Of a DNA stretch of 41,924 bases, positions 1 to 8,007 are shown one piece after another. Location: assembly GCF_000423125.1 (NCBI RefSeq), contig NZ_AUHJ01000021.1:1-41924 (forward strand), in the 5' to 3' direction. Made by a program: the position numbers and the translations under genes. This DNA is from Haliea salexigens DSM 19537 (GTDB lineage: Bacteria > Pseudomonadota > Gammaproteobacteria > Pseudomonadales > Halieaceae). Each line of letters opens with the position of its first letter. Positions within the stretch are counted from its first letter, which is position 1. The notes under the pieces are model-generated. The model saw nothing but the letters and a program-made list of their open reading frames with translations. It was not told the origin of the DNA and did no database searches.

Positions 1-328
1 CTATCCCCGCAAGCCGTTCGAGAGTATCGAAGCAGCGCGCGCCTGGGTCTATGAGTTCGTTACCTGGTACAACAATGAGCATCGTCACAGTGCGATTAAA
101 TACGTGACGCCGGCACAGCGCCATGCTGGTCTCGATAGTGAGTTACTGCGGCAGAGGAAAGCAGTTTACGAAGCGGCGAAAGCCGCACATCCACAACGGT
201 GGTCTGGCCCGACACGTGATTGGGAAAGGACCGACGAGGTCTGGCTGAACCCACCGAAAGAATTGTGCACTGAGAAACCATCATTGGCTAAGGCTGCATA
301 ATCAATGAACGCGACATCTTTGTTGACA
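1..328 (+). mobile_element. IS3-family element, right part
   Basis: The right-hand part of an IS3-family element contains the transposase 3' end and about 27 bases of non-coding sequence after its stop. I place the outer end at the TTGACA around 323-328 because IS3-family ends usually finish in CA and recombinase-like sequence starts immediately afterwards. The left end is outside the window, so neither the terminal inverted repeat nor the target duplication can be confirmed. The boundary may be off by 10-20 bases. Confidence 0.5.
2..301 (+). CDS. IS3-family transposase OrfB, C-terminal fragment
   Basis: The reading frame is open from the window edge to TAA and encodes the end of an rve-type (DDE) integrase-core transposase. 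The visible signature is a PRKPFESIEAAR segment followed by WYNNEHRHSAIKYVTPAQRH, the typical C-terminal signature of IS3-family OrfB proteins. A charged tail of about 55 residues follows. The catalytic DDE residues lie outside the window, so activity cannot be judged. It lies directly upstream of a decapitated tyrosine recombinase, so this IS probably inserted into that gene. The family call is firm; the IS3 subgroup is not determined. Confidence 0.85.
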   Translation, partial: YPRKPFESIEAARAWVYEFVTWYNNEHRHSAIKYVTPAQRHAGLDSELLRQRKAVYEAAKAAHPQRWSGPTRDWERTDEVWLNPPKELCTEKPSLAKAA

Positions 329-628
329 AACACCGAGCATCCAGGCGCCAAGCCCACGGATCCCCTTTTCATCACCCAGAAAGATGTCCCCTACTCCCCA
401 AATACCCTACAGGAACACATGGCGCTGATTTTGAGGGGCTGGGCCGGCATCGAAAAGGCCAGCTCTCACAGCGGCCGACGCTCCGTGATCACGGACATTA
501 TCCACAAGCAGAAGAAATCGTTGAAGGTGGCCCAGAAGGTCGCTGGTCACAAATCAGCCAGTACAACTGTTATCTACGATGAGCCCCCGGAAGAAGCCAT
601 CAGCGATGCGTTGAAGAATCTTTCGTAG
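329..628 (+). pseudogene. Tyrosine recombinase (integrase), C-terminal remnant
   Basis: About 100 codons encode the catalytic end of a phage-type tyrosine recombinase. Counting from an ATG at 305, an HxxR box lies in SHSGRR (H55, R58), the second histidine in AGHKSASTT (H82), and the probable nucleophile tyrosine in VIYDEP (Y91). The N-terminal DNA-binding domain and the first catalytic arginine are absent. The sequence is preceded directly by an IS3-family 3' end, and the ATG at 305 lies in the putative IS tail, so it is not a native start. I infer that this was an integrase of the resident island, inactivated by the IS. An intact second integrase could exist outside the window. Confidence 0.8.
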
Positions 629-731
629 TTGATGTCTGGCGGAAACCTGATAGATCAAACCCATGATCACTGGATAGCTTTACTGCCGCTAGTGCTGAGT
701 GTGTGGCCCCATAACTAGTTCCATGCACAGC

Positions 732-1355
732 TTAGAGATCGCCAACAGGCGATATGCCAAGTGTGCAATCCCAGACGAAGGGGTTGAATATCCATAAACC
801 CGCTATGCAAGCCAACATTATCAGGCAGATCCAGAATGAAAGAGGAACTTTGTCTCTGAAAAATTTGAAGCGCAACTCTTCTTCCAACCATCCAATTTGC
901 AGTTCCCAGTAGAATTTGTAATGTGCATACCAATTACTAAAAAGAATCTGCTTACTAATGCAGTCTGAAAAAAACCGGCTCTCTATATCAAGCAGTTGCC
1001 TTTCACATTTAGAAATTTCTTCTCGGCCTTCCGCCCCTTTAAGAGTCAAGTACAACATCTTAAGCTCGTAGTAAAGTTTGGTAAGAGATGCGCCAGCTTC
1101 ATTATATCGATGTTTGTCATGTGCATAGAAACCCACATATAAGCTAACTACACCTAAAACCACGAATGTGGCTGACGTAAACTGCGTGGCGAGATCTGTA
1201 TATGCGAGCGAAAATATACCGAAAGCTATTGATGTAAACCCAATCCAACCTGGAATTTTTTCAATAATATCGTATGTGGCGAAGTGCTTTTTTGCACCGA
1301 AACCAACGTCATACCCACGTTCGGCAATTGCCTTAAGCAAATCAGATTTATTCAT
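732..1355 (-). CDS. SLATT-domain membrane effector of CBASS
   Basis: This 207-residue protein starts 7 bases after the stop of the upstream CD-NTase gene. It has two hydrophobic helices near residues 35-80 (around IGFTSIAFGIFSLAY and FVVLGVVSLYVGFY), a charged helical middle rich in Leu, Lys and Glu, and a third hydrophobic stretch near the C-terminus (FWICLIMLACIAGLW). The arrangement, and the opening segment ending in YDVGFGAKKHFATYD, match SLATT-domain proteins, probably the SLATT_5 type. These are predicted pore-forming effectors activated by a cyclic oligonucleotide. The inferred role is membrane disruption and abortive infection once the neighbouring cyclase makes its messenger. The family call is recognition by pattern; the ligand is unknown. 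Confidence 0.85.
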   Translation of the reverse strand: MNKSDLLKAIAERGYDVGFGAKKHFATYDIIEKIPGWIGFTSIAFGIFSLAYTDLATQFTSATFVVLGVVSLYVGFYAHDKHRYNEAGASLTKLYYELKMLYLTLKGAEGREEISKCERQLLDIESRFFSDCISKQILFSNWYAHYKFYWELQIGWLEEELRFKFFRDKVPLSFWICLIMLACIAGLWIFNPFVWDCTLGISPVGDL

Positions 1356-1362
1356 GGCTTTC

Positions 1363-2661
1363 TCACAAAATGGGGACTTTTATGCTATCTCTGGCCACCA
1401 CTACCCCGCCCTTGAGGGCGTAGCATTCGACGAAATGGTTTCCTTGAAAATCTGCAGATTCTTTCCTCGAGTTATTGCCATTATTTGAGTGCTCAATTTG
1501 CCCTCGAATACAGTCTCGGCTCTTAGCCTCGACGCCTCGATTTAGTATTTTCCACCTCACTTCAAAGTCACCTTCGATATCGTGCTCTACAATATTGAAG
1601 ATAAGCTTCCTGTTGTTACTAATGCCAAAACCCTTTTCGAGCATCAAAAGCAAGCTCCTTGGCAATCCCTGTCTTTGATGCACAGCACAGTCTATTTTCA
1701 GGCTATAGCGAACATCGACCGGGTAGAAATCCTCTATGAACTGCTCCGTATTACGCCATGCTTGCTCCGATAGGGCGGACCTATTTTCAGCATCGGAAGC
1801 CGGGAAGTTACGGCCATAGACCATTTTCCACTTATCATTCACAGAGTCGTCTTTCTCAGCCTCGATGGCTTTCAAACATAACTCATAAGCATCACTAGCT
1901 TTACTTTGAAACCGTTTTTTTACTTTTACATTCTGATTGCTACCAGGAGCTTTGTAGTGGTCTTGGTCAGGCTGGTCTGCCATATACTTGAAGAAATCCC
2001 TACTAAGCCAATCGAAGTAGAGAAAACTTTTATCATCGAATTCTACTGTTGAGTTCATAAAATTGTACGCTAGGGTGTCGATCAACAAACCGCCCATTAC
2101 AACACCGTGTTTGTTCTTCCATGCCCTAGCCATTTTGCATAAAAGCCTCAAATTACGATTTTTGGCTTCATTCAGTTCTTTTATCGCCTGCATTTCCTGT
2201 CGCGGTTTAGTTATCTTCCAGCTTCCGCCATTATAAGAGTCTGGGTATTTAAAATAGCTATTGCCATCCTCGTCTGCTTCTTCAAAAACTGGCTGAACTT
2301 CTACATGAAAATTTGAGTAGGTAACTGTGACTACTAGACGATCAACACGGATGTCTGTTTTTGGGTACCTTACTTTAATTGCATCTTTTACATCAGTCAG
2401 AAGCTGTGACTGCTTTCCGTCTTTGTAATTTTCCCACTGCGCTTTTGGCATGATGTAGATCATGTCTAAATCAGATATACCTTTTATGCCCGTATACCGT
2501 CCATACGATCCAACTTGGATTGTGTTCGCCTCTTTAGACTCTGTATCTCTAAACTTTTTATTCAAGCTGGACGTGATCTCGCCATATCGGAGACTAATTT
2601 GTTCAGCGTTGTCGACTTTCAAGTTGTCCAGGAACATTTGGAACATATCTGAAACTGACAT
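1363..2661 (-). CDS. CD-NTase (SMODS cyclic-oligonucleotide synthase) of CBASS
   Basis: This 432-residue nucleotidyltransferase has the polymerase-beta signature GSYGRYT at residues 51-57, the DxD pair in SDLDMIY (D64, D66), and FHVEVQP near 118-124. There the third acidic ligand appears to be Glu121 rather than Asp. A helical domain follows. From about residue 315 the sequence matches the AGS-C/SMODS C-terminal sensor fold, ending in a KVPIL tail. It is expected to make a cyclic di- or trinucleotide on phage infection. It precedes the SLATT effector in a two-gene operon with no Cap2/Cap3 or HORMA partners, hence type I CBASS. The start is supported by an AAGG about 8 bases upstream. Base composition is clearly more AT-rich than the conjugation genes. 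Confidence 0.92.
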   Translation of the reverse strand: MSVSDMFQMFLDNLKVDNAEQISLRYGEITSSLNKKFRDTESKEANTIQVGSYGRYTGIKGISDLDMIYIMPKAQWENYKDGKQSQLLTDVKDAIKVRYPKTDIRVDRLVVTVTYSNFHVEVQPVFEEADEDGNSYFKYPDSYNGGSWKITKPRQEMQAIKELNEAKNRNLRLLCKMARAWKNKHGVVMGGLLIDTLAYNFMNSTVEFDDKSFLYFDWLSRDFFKYMADQPDQDHYKAPGSNQNVKVKKRFQSKASDAYELCLKAIEAEKDDSVNDKWKMVYGRNFPASDAENRSALSEQAWRNTEQFIEDFYPVDVRYSLKIDCAVHQRQGLPRSLLLMLEKGFGISNNRKLIFNIVEHDIEGDFEVRWKILNRGVEAKSRDCIRGQIEHSNNGNNSRKESADFQGNHFVECYALKGGVVVARDSIKVPIL

Positions 2662-2729
2662 TGATATCCTTACCTTTCGATTCTGAAGCTGTTGTCCGTT
2701 AACAAAATTGCCGTCAGTTCAATCTTCTC

Positions 2730-3488
2730 TCAAGCGTTCAAGTACAACTCCGACATCCCATCCAGGTTAGCCTTCACCTTTTCCCAGTCCGGCATGGCTC
2801 GGTTCAGCAGCTGGTAGAACTGTACGCTGTGATTGTGTTCTTTCAGGTGACACAGCTCGTGAATAATGACGTAGTCGATACAGCGGGTAGGCGCTTTCAC
2901 CAGCTGGGGATTCAGCGCAACGCGCCCATTGGGGGAGCAGCTACCCCACTGTGTTTTCATCGGACGGATGGACAGGGGCGGCACCTGCTTAATCCAGGGC
3001 AGTCGGTCAGTGACTAACTGTAGTCGACGGGATAGCACAATCTTCGCCCGGTTCTGATACCAGCTATCCAATGCGGCTTTTACTGTCTTTTTGTTCGGTG
3101 ACGCGAGGTCGATGCAGATCCGTCCCCGCAGCAACTTCACCGGTTCCTGCTCGTCGCTCTGCTTCACTTTCAGGGTATAGCGTCGCCCCAGATAGAAGGC
3201 GGTCTCGCCGCTGACATATTCCCGCTCCAGGACATCGGCGTTGCGGGTTTCGATATCGCGCAGATGTTTACTGACCCACTGGGCGCGCTTCAGGAGTGCC
3301 TGCTTGGCCTCGGACAGGGTGGTCTCCGGCGGTGTTTCCACCTCTACCAGTCCGTTGGGATGGACGTGGATGCGCGCCTTGCGGACACCCGTGGCCGGCC
3401 GCTTTGTGCGCTGGCGCCAGAGGAACGCCAGGCGCCGTCCGCCATACTGCACGCTGTGCGTTGGTTCCAGAGTGGCGATATCAGTCAT
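2730..3488 (-). CDS. YgjP/SprT-like M48-clan metallopeptidase linked to type I R-M
   Basis: This 252-residue protein carries the zinc-peptidase motif HELCH at 210-214 with a third histidine in EHNH (H220) and the TQWGSC motif at 179-184. These are diagnostic of the YgjP/DUF45 (SprT-like) family. The start overlaps the end of hsdR by 8 bases, so the two are translationally coupled. Such peptidases are frequently the last gene of type I restriction operons. The substrate is unknown; a role in turnover of the restriction subunit or another partner is only inference. No signal peptide is seen, so it is probably cytoplasmic. Confidence 0.88.
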   Translation of the reverse strand: MTDIATLEPTHSVQYGGRRLAFLWRQRTKRPATGVRKARIHVHPNGLVEVETPPETTLSEAKQALLKRAQWVSKHLRDIETRNADVLEREYVSGETAFYLGRRYTLKVKQSDEQEPVKLLRGRICIDLASPNKKTVKAALDSWYQNRAKIVLSRRLQLVTDRLPWIKQVPPLSIRPMKTQWGSCSPNGRVALNPQLVKAPTRCIDYVIIHELCHLKEHNHSVQFYQLLNRAMPDWEKVKANLDGMSELYLNA

Positions 3489-6400
3489 GATTCAGGCCCA
3501 CGCGGACAATGTGCACGATCTGGTCGAGTAGCCCATTGGCTTTGTCCAAGCCAAAGCGCTGGAAGAGCGTGGGCAACAGGGCCTTGCGGATACCCTTGTC
3601 CACCCCAGTGGGATTCAGGGTATTCTGGGCTACGACTGTATGTACCGTCTCGTGGATCTGACGTGCCAGGCTGATCAGGGTCTCTGGCTCGGCGGCCATA
3701 CCGGCATCCACAGCCTCGTCGCCGGCGATCAGCCGGAAGAGCCCGAAATACGCCTTGGCGTGGGGATTGTCTGCCAGCTCATCGGGAATGCCGGGTGTTT
3801 TGCGAGCCCTCACTGCCTCCTCGAACCCTTGGAACAGTGCGTACTGCTTGGTCGGGTGATCAAACAGAGCCTCGGCTTCCTCAATGGCTTTCTTCAGCAG
3901 TTCGGAAAATACCTTCTTGGCATAGGGGTCGTCCTCGAGGTCCTGTTCTATGGTTCTCCGGGTACGGGTACGAATAGTGTCCGCCTCGTTGCGGGTCTTT
4001 TCGTCGTCCCAGTCTTCCGGGTCCCCGCCCAGCCTGGAGACGTCGTAGGTACCCTCCCCTCGCGTGATTTCTACGCCCACCACATCGCGATCGACCAGTT
4101 TGCGGATCTGCTTCTCGTAGGCGCTGTAATCTACTGTTTCTTGGGCATCCTGCCGGGCGATTTTGCGCAGCTCTATAAACCACTTCAGGTCGCGCTTGTA
4201 GGTATTGACCATCTCTTCGGTGAAAGACTTGTCCTCGAAAAACGATCTTGAGGACCTGGCCACCTGCAGGCACATGCCGAACTCTGTGAGGGCAGCATAG
4301 AAGTTCTCGCGGATCTCCTGCCGGGTGTCGTACTCGACCCCGTCCGGATCAGTGTCGTATTTGGGCATCAGGACCTTGCGATAGGCTTCCACATCCTGGC
4401 GGTTCTTCACCTCACTGAAAAACGCCCAGACCCGCTTGTGCAGCTGCGGCAGTTGCTTGTATTCGGTCGCCACATTGGCATACAGGCCATCGATATCATC
4501 GATATCGAATCCTCCCTGGGTGTGCTCCTCCAGATTCCGGTAAGTCTCTATGGCTGTGTCCAGCTCCTTGAGGATGCCGCGATAGTCGATCAGCAGACCG
4601 AAGGCCTTTTCCTCGTGAAGTCGGTTCACCCGAGCGATTGCCTGGATCAAGTTATGGCCCTTGAGTGGCTTGTCGATATACAGCACCGCATTGCGTGGCT
4701 CGTCGAAGCCGGTAAGCAGCTTGTCCACCACGATCAGCAGGTCCGGATCTCCGTCCATCCCGAAATGCTCGATGGTCTCCCGCTCGTACTCACGGGGATC
4801 ACCCGGCATGTTGTCCTTCCACCACTGCTGCACCTCGGGCAGTTCAGCTTCATCCACCTCACTGTGGCCCTCGCGGGTATCCGGTGCAGAAATCACGATA
4901 CGCGATGAGACCAGCCCGGTTTCATCCAGGAAACGCTTGTAGCGGATGGCGGATAGTTTGCTGTCACAGGCCACCTGTCCCTTGAGGGGCTTATCCAGCT
5001 TCTTGAAGTTCTCGCTGAAATGCAGAGCGATGTCCCAGGCGAGCAGGCGAATGCGATTCTCAGCGCCGTAGACGGCGCCGCGCTTGGTGTACTTGCGCTT
5101 CAGGTCCGCCTTCTGATCATCAGTCAGGCCGCGGGTGATGGTCTCGAACCACTTGTCGATGGCCTGCTGATTCACGTCCAGCGCAGGACGGCGCTCCTCG
5201 TAGAGCAGCGGTGCCACGGTGCCGTCATCCACCGCTCGGCGCATAGTGTAGGCATGAACAATTGGGCCGAAGGTCTCCTCCGTCTCCCGCCGGTCTTTCC
5301 TCATCAGCGGCGTGCCGGTAAAGGCGATATAGGCGGCATTTGGCAGCGCCCTGCGCATGCGCTGGTGATTCTCACCACCGTGGCTGCGGTGACCTTCGTC
5401 CACCAGTACCAGGAGATTCTCACTGGGATTGTGGCAAGCCTTCATCTTGATGGCGGACAGGAATTTCTGCACCAGTGTGAAGATGACCCGTTGCTCACCA
5501 TGGCCGATCTGGTTGGCCAGGTCCTTGCCGGAGCCCATGCGGGCCTGGCCAGCCTCTCCGCTACTTGCGGAGGTCAGGCCGAGAGCGCCCGACGCGGCGA
5601 AGGTTTGGGATAGCTGTTTCTCCAGATCCACCCGGTCAGTGACCACAATAACCCGGCACTGGCGAAGGGATTCGTGGAGCACCAGTAATTTACTCAGGAA
5701 CACCATGGTGAAGGACTTGCCGGACCCTGTGGTATGCCAGATCACTCCGCCCTTTCGTGCCCCCTTGTCGTCCACGCCGGTAATCTGGCGCAACAGGGCC
5801 TCGATGCCGAAGAACTGCTGGTAACGGGCAATGATCTTGTCGTGCTTGTAATACAGGATGTAAAAGCGCAGAAGAGACAGCAGCCGCTGGGGGCTAAGGA
5901 CGCCGATCAGCAGCTCATCCTGCTCGGTGGGCAACACCGGGTTGGCCCAGAGCTGCTCAAAATAATGCCGCACCTTGGTGGGCTTGTCGGCAAACAGCGC
6001 GTCGATTTGCCCAGGGCTCAATGGCCGGTTCTTGATGGCCTCGCGCTCGGTCTCGCTGATTACCTCCTCTTCCCACTTGGACCAGAATTTGCGCGGTGTC
6101 TTGGTGGTGCCATAACGCCCTTCAGTCTGGCTGACAGCCACCAACACCTGGGAGAAAGCGAACAGGTAGGGAATCTCCTGCACACCCTGGTTACGGATCA
6201 TCTGGCTTACGCTTTCGTCGATCATGGACTTATTGGGATTCCCCGAGGCTGCCCGTTTGGCTTCGATGACTACCACCGGAATGCCATTCAGAAAACCCAC
6301 CAGATCCGGACGGCGGTGGCCGGTGGCCGCGGCGTTCTGGACTTCCAATTCCTCGGTGACGATATAGCTGTTCTGTTCGATGTCCTGCCAGTTCACCAGT

Positions 6401-6768
6401 GGAACGGTAGTTGCGTGACGCTTCCCATCCGGCATGAACTCGTTGACGGTGATACCCAGGGTGATCATGTCGTGCACCGCCTCATTGGCGGGCATCAAAC
6501 CCTCGGCCAGACCGGGTGACGCCAGTGTTGTAAGAATCTGCTGGATACCCTCGTTGGACAGCGGATAACTCTTGCCCTTGTACTCGAAGCGGTGCTGACG
6601 CAGAAATTCAATAAGCACCGGACGCAACAGTACCTCCCGGGTAGAGTTGTCGCGTAGCTTCAATACATCGGTCGATGAGCGATACTCCCATCCCAGGCGC
6701 ACCAGCATCGCCAGCGCCGGAATATGAGAGGCGTAGAGTTCGCTGGTGTTAGGTGTGTATGTGTTCAT
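3481..6768 (-). CDS. hsdR: Type I restriction enzyme, R subunit
   Basis: At 1095 residues the length is normal for HsdR. An N-terminal PD-(D/E)xK nuclease is visible: Asp155 in RRPDLVGF and Glu169-Lys171 in VVIEAKR. A superfamily 2 helicase/translocase core follows with Walker A TTGSGKS at 346-352 and a DEGH box at 457-460, plus a helicase C domain and a C-terminal helical region that should dock on the methylase. It cuts DNA far from unmethylated recognition sites after ATP-driven translocation. It lies 33 bases downstream of hsdS and is coupled to the peptidase gene downstream. All key motifs look intact, so it is probably functional. Confidence 0.96.
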   Translation of the reverse strand: MNTYTPNTSELYASHIPALAMLVRLGWEYRSSTDVLKLRDNSTREVLLRPVLIEFLRQHRFEYKGKSYPLSNEGIQQILTTLASPGLAEGLMPANEAVHDMITLGITVNEFMPDGKRHATTVPLVNWQDIEQNSYIVTEELEVQNAAATGHRRPDLVGFLNGIPVVVIEAKRAASGNPNKSMIDESVSQMIRNQGVQEIPYLFAFSQVLVAVSQTEGRYGTTKTPRKFWSKWEEEVISETEREAIKNRPLSPGQIDALFADKPTKVRHYFEQLWANPVLPTEQDELLIGVLSPQRLLSLLRFYILYYKHDKIIARYQQFFGIEALLRQITGVDDKGARKGGVIWHTTGSGKSFTMVFLSKLLVLHESLRQCRVIVVTDRVDLEKQLSQTFAASGALGLTSASSGEAGQARMGSGKDLANQIGHGEQRVIFTLVQKFLSAIKMKACHNPSENLLVLVDEGHRSHGGENHQRMRRALPNAAYIAFTGTPLMRKDRRETEETFGPIVHAYTMRRAVDDGTVAPLLYEERRPALDVNQQAIDKWFETITRGLTDDQKADLKRKYTKRGAVYGAENRIRLLAWDIALHFSENFKKLDKPLKGQVACDSKLSAIRYKRFLDETGLVSSRIVISAPDTREGHSEVDEAELPEVQQWWKDNMPGDPREYERETIEHFGMDGDPDLLIVVDKLLTGFDEPRNAVLYIDKPLKGHNLIQAIARVNRLHEEKAFGLLIDYRGILKELDTAIETYRNLEEHTQGGFDIDDIDGLYANVATEYKQLPQLHKRVWAFFSEVKNRQDVEAYRKVLMPKYDTDPDGVEYDTRQEIRENFYAALTEFGMCLQVARSSRSFFEDKSFTEEMVNTYKRDLKWFIELRKIARQDAQETVDYSAYEKQIRKLVDRDVVGVEITRGEGTYDVSRLGGDPEDWDDEKTRNEADTIRTRTRRTIEQDLEDDPYAKKVFSELLKKAIEEAEALFDHPTKQYALFQGFEEAVRARKTPGIPDELADNPHAKAYFGLFRLIAGDEAVDAGMAAEPETLISLARQIHETVHTVVAQNTLNPTGVDKGIRKALLPTLFQRFGLDKANGLLDQIVHIVRVGLNHD

Positions 6769-6801
6769 GGACTTGGCTTCATTTCCTGGCTCGCAACCGC
6801 C

Positions 6802-8007
6802 TCAGGCGGTGATCGCTTCGGCCTCTTCTTCATTTTTTACGCGGCGCTTGCCGGTCAGGAGTTGTTGCATAAGGGCCTTCTTTTCGGACTTAAAATACAC
6901 AAGTTCCTTTTTTAGGGCCTGGATAACTTTATCTTGTTCGGAAATCACGGTGGCTATCGCTTTCTGCTCTTCCAGTCTGGGAACAACGACTGTGATTTTG
7001 GCGAAGTGGTTGTACTTCAGATTCCAAGTATCAGAAACCAGCCCCTGTGAGTGTCGAAAAAACAAGTGGATTATCGGAGGCAGCTTGAAGAGATAAGCAG
7101 CGAACCTAGAATCTACCAATTTGCTCGGCTTTAGTACTGTGTAAGCAGGGCTAACGATCCCTTCAAGCCCTGACAGGGCTGAGACGCCCTGCCACATTCG
7201 CATTGTGTTGTAGGCAATATCCCCTGGACATACTTTTAAATACTTTGACTTGTCCTCGCTTGACGTGTCTTTTCGACCAACATCGTCACGATAGATAATT
7301 CCTTGGTCCTGTGTAACCGATAATAGTGGGTAGTCCGACAGGCCGCTTTCTTTCCTTTCCTTGAAGAGATCGCCAAGCTTTTCGGACTGCCACTCCCCTT
7401 CAAACCTCGGCAACCGCTTCTTCCCTATCAACAACTGCTGCATCAGTGCTTTTTTCTGCTGCTCACTGTTGGCCAGAAAATGCTCTGTGGTGGCGATGGC
7501 TTCATCCCAGGTGGAGAGGATTTTGGCGATTTTTCGTTGTTCAGTGATTGGAGGACACAGAACCTGGATTTTTCTAAGCTCTTCTAATGATATCTCCTTA
7601 AAAGTACTGCCTTTGCTAAGTGCATTAATGCGGGAAATGATTGGAAAAGTCTGTAACTGATAGTAGTGAAAATAGCTATTATGATCTTTTGAAACAGATA
7701 TTCTTGCGGTACCCTGCGTCAAATTTGCTTCTGGCAAATCATCAGGAACTATAGCTAATTCACCTATATTCCCCCTAAGAGAAAATACAATATCTCCGGG
7801 ATGGACCGAGGATCGGCGATATTTAAAGTGGATATCTTTACTTGTCTTTTGAAGTTTCTCCGGATCAATTTTGCCGCGAACATCGGAACTCTTAATATAC
7901 GGCACCCCGTCAGTTATATGGGGTCCTGCTTGTACAATGCCGTACGATATTTTCTCCTTGACCACCTCGGATAGCATTTTTCTATCCCAACCGCCAGGCA
8001 CGTTCAC
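6802..8007 (-). CDS. hsdS: Type I restriction enzyme, specificity subunit
   Basis: This 401-residue protein has two target-recognition domains and two copies of the conserved helical spacer, seen as KKALMQQLLIGKKR near residue 185 and KKALMQQLLTGKRR near residue 380. The start is GTG, overlapping the hsdM stop as GTGA, with a perfect GGAGG six bases upstream. It determines the bipartite DNA sequence recognised by the methylase and restriction complexes. The DNA of both recognition domains is more AT-rich than the flanking hsdM and hsdR, which fits frequent domain exchange in this family. The recognition sequence cannot be predicted from the sequence alone. Confidence 0.95.
   Translation of the reverse strand: MNVPGGWDRKMLSEVVKEKISYGIVQAGPHITDGVPYIKSSDVRGKIDPEKLQKTSKDIHFKYRRSSVHPGDIVFSLRGNIGELAIVPDDLPEANLTQGTARISVSKDHNSYFHYYQLQTFPIISRINALSKGSTFKEISLEELRKIQVLCPPITEQRKIAKILSTWDEAIATTEHFLANSEQQKKALMQQLLIGKKRLPRFEGEWQSEKLGDLFKERKESGLSDYPLLSVTQDQGIIYRDDVGRKDTSSEDKSKYLKVCPGDIAYNTMRMWQGVSALSGLEGIVSPAYTVLKPSKLVDSRFAAYLFKLPPIIHLFFRHSQGLVSDTWNLKYNHFAKITVVVPRLEEQKAIATVISEQDKVIQALKKELVYFKSEKKALMQQLLTGKRRVKNEEEAEAITA

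Noticed and set aside
629-731. Attachment site beside the integrase remnant
   Set aside because: No tRNA 3' end or direct repeat partner could be identified inside the window.
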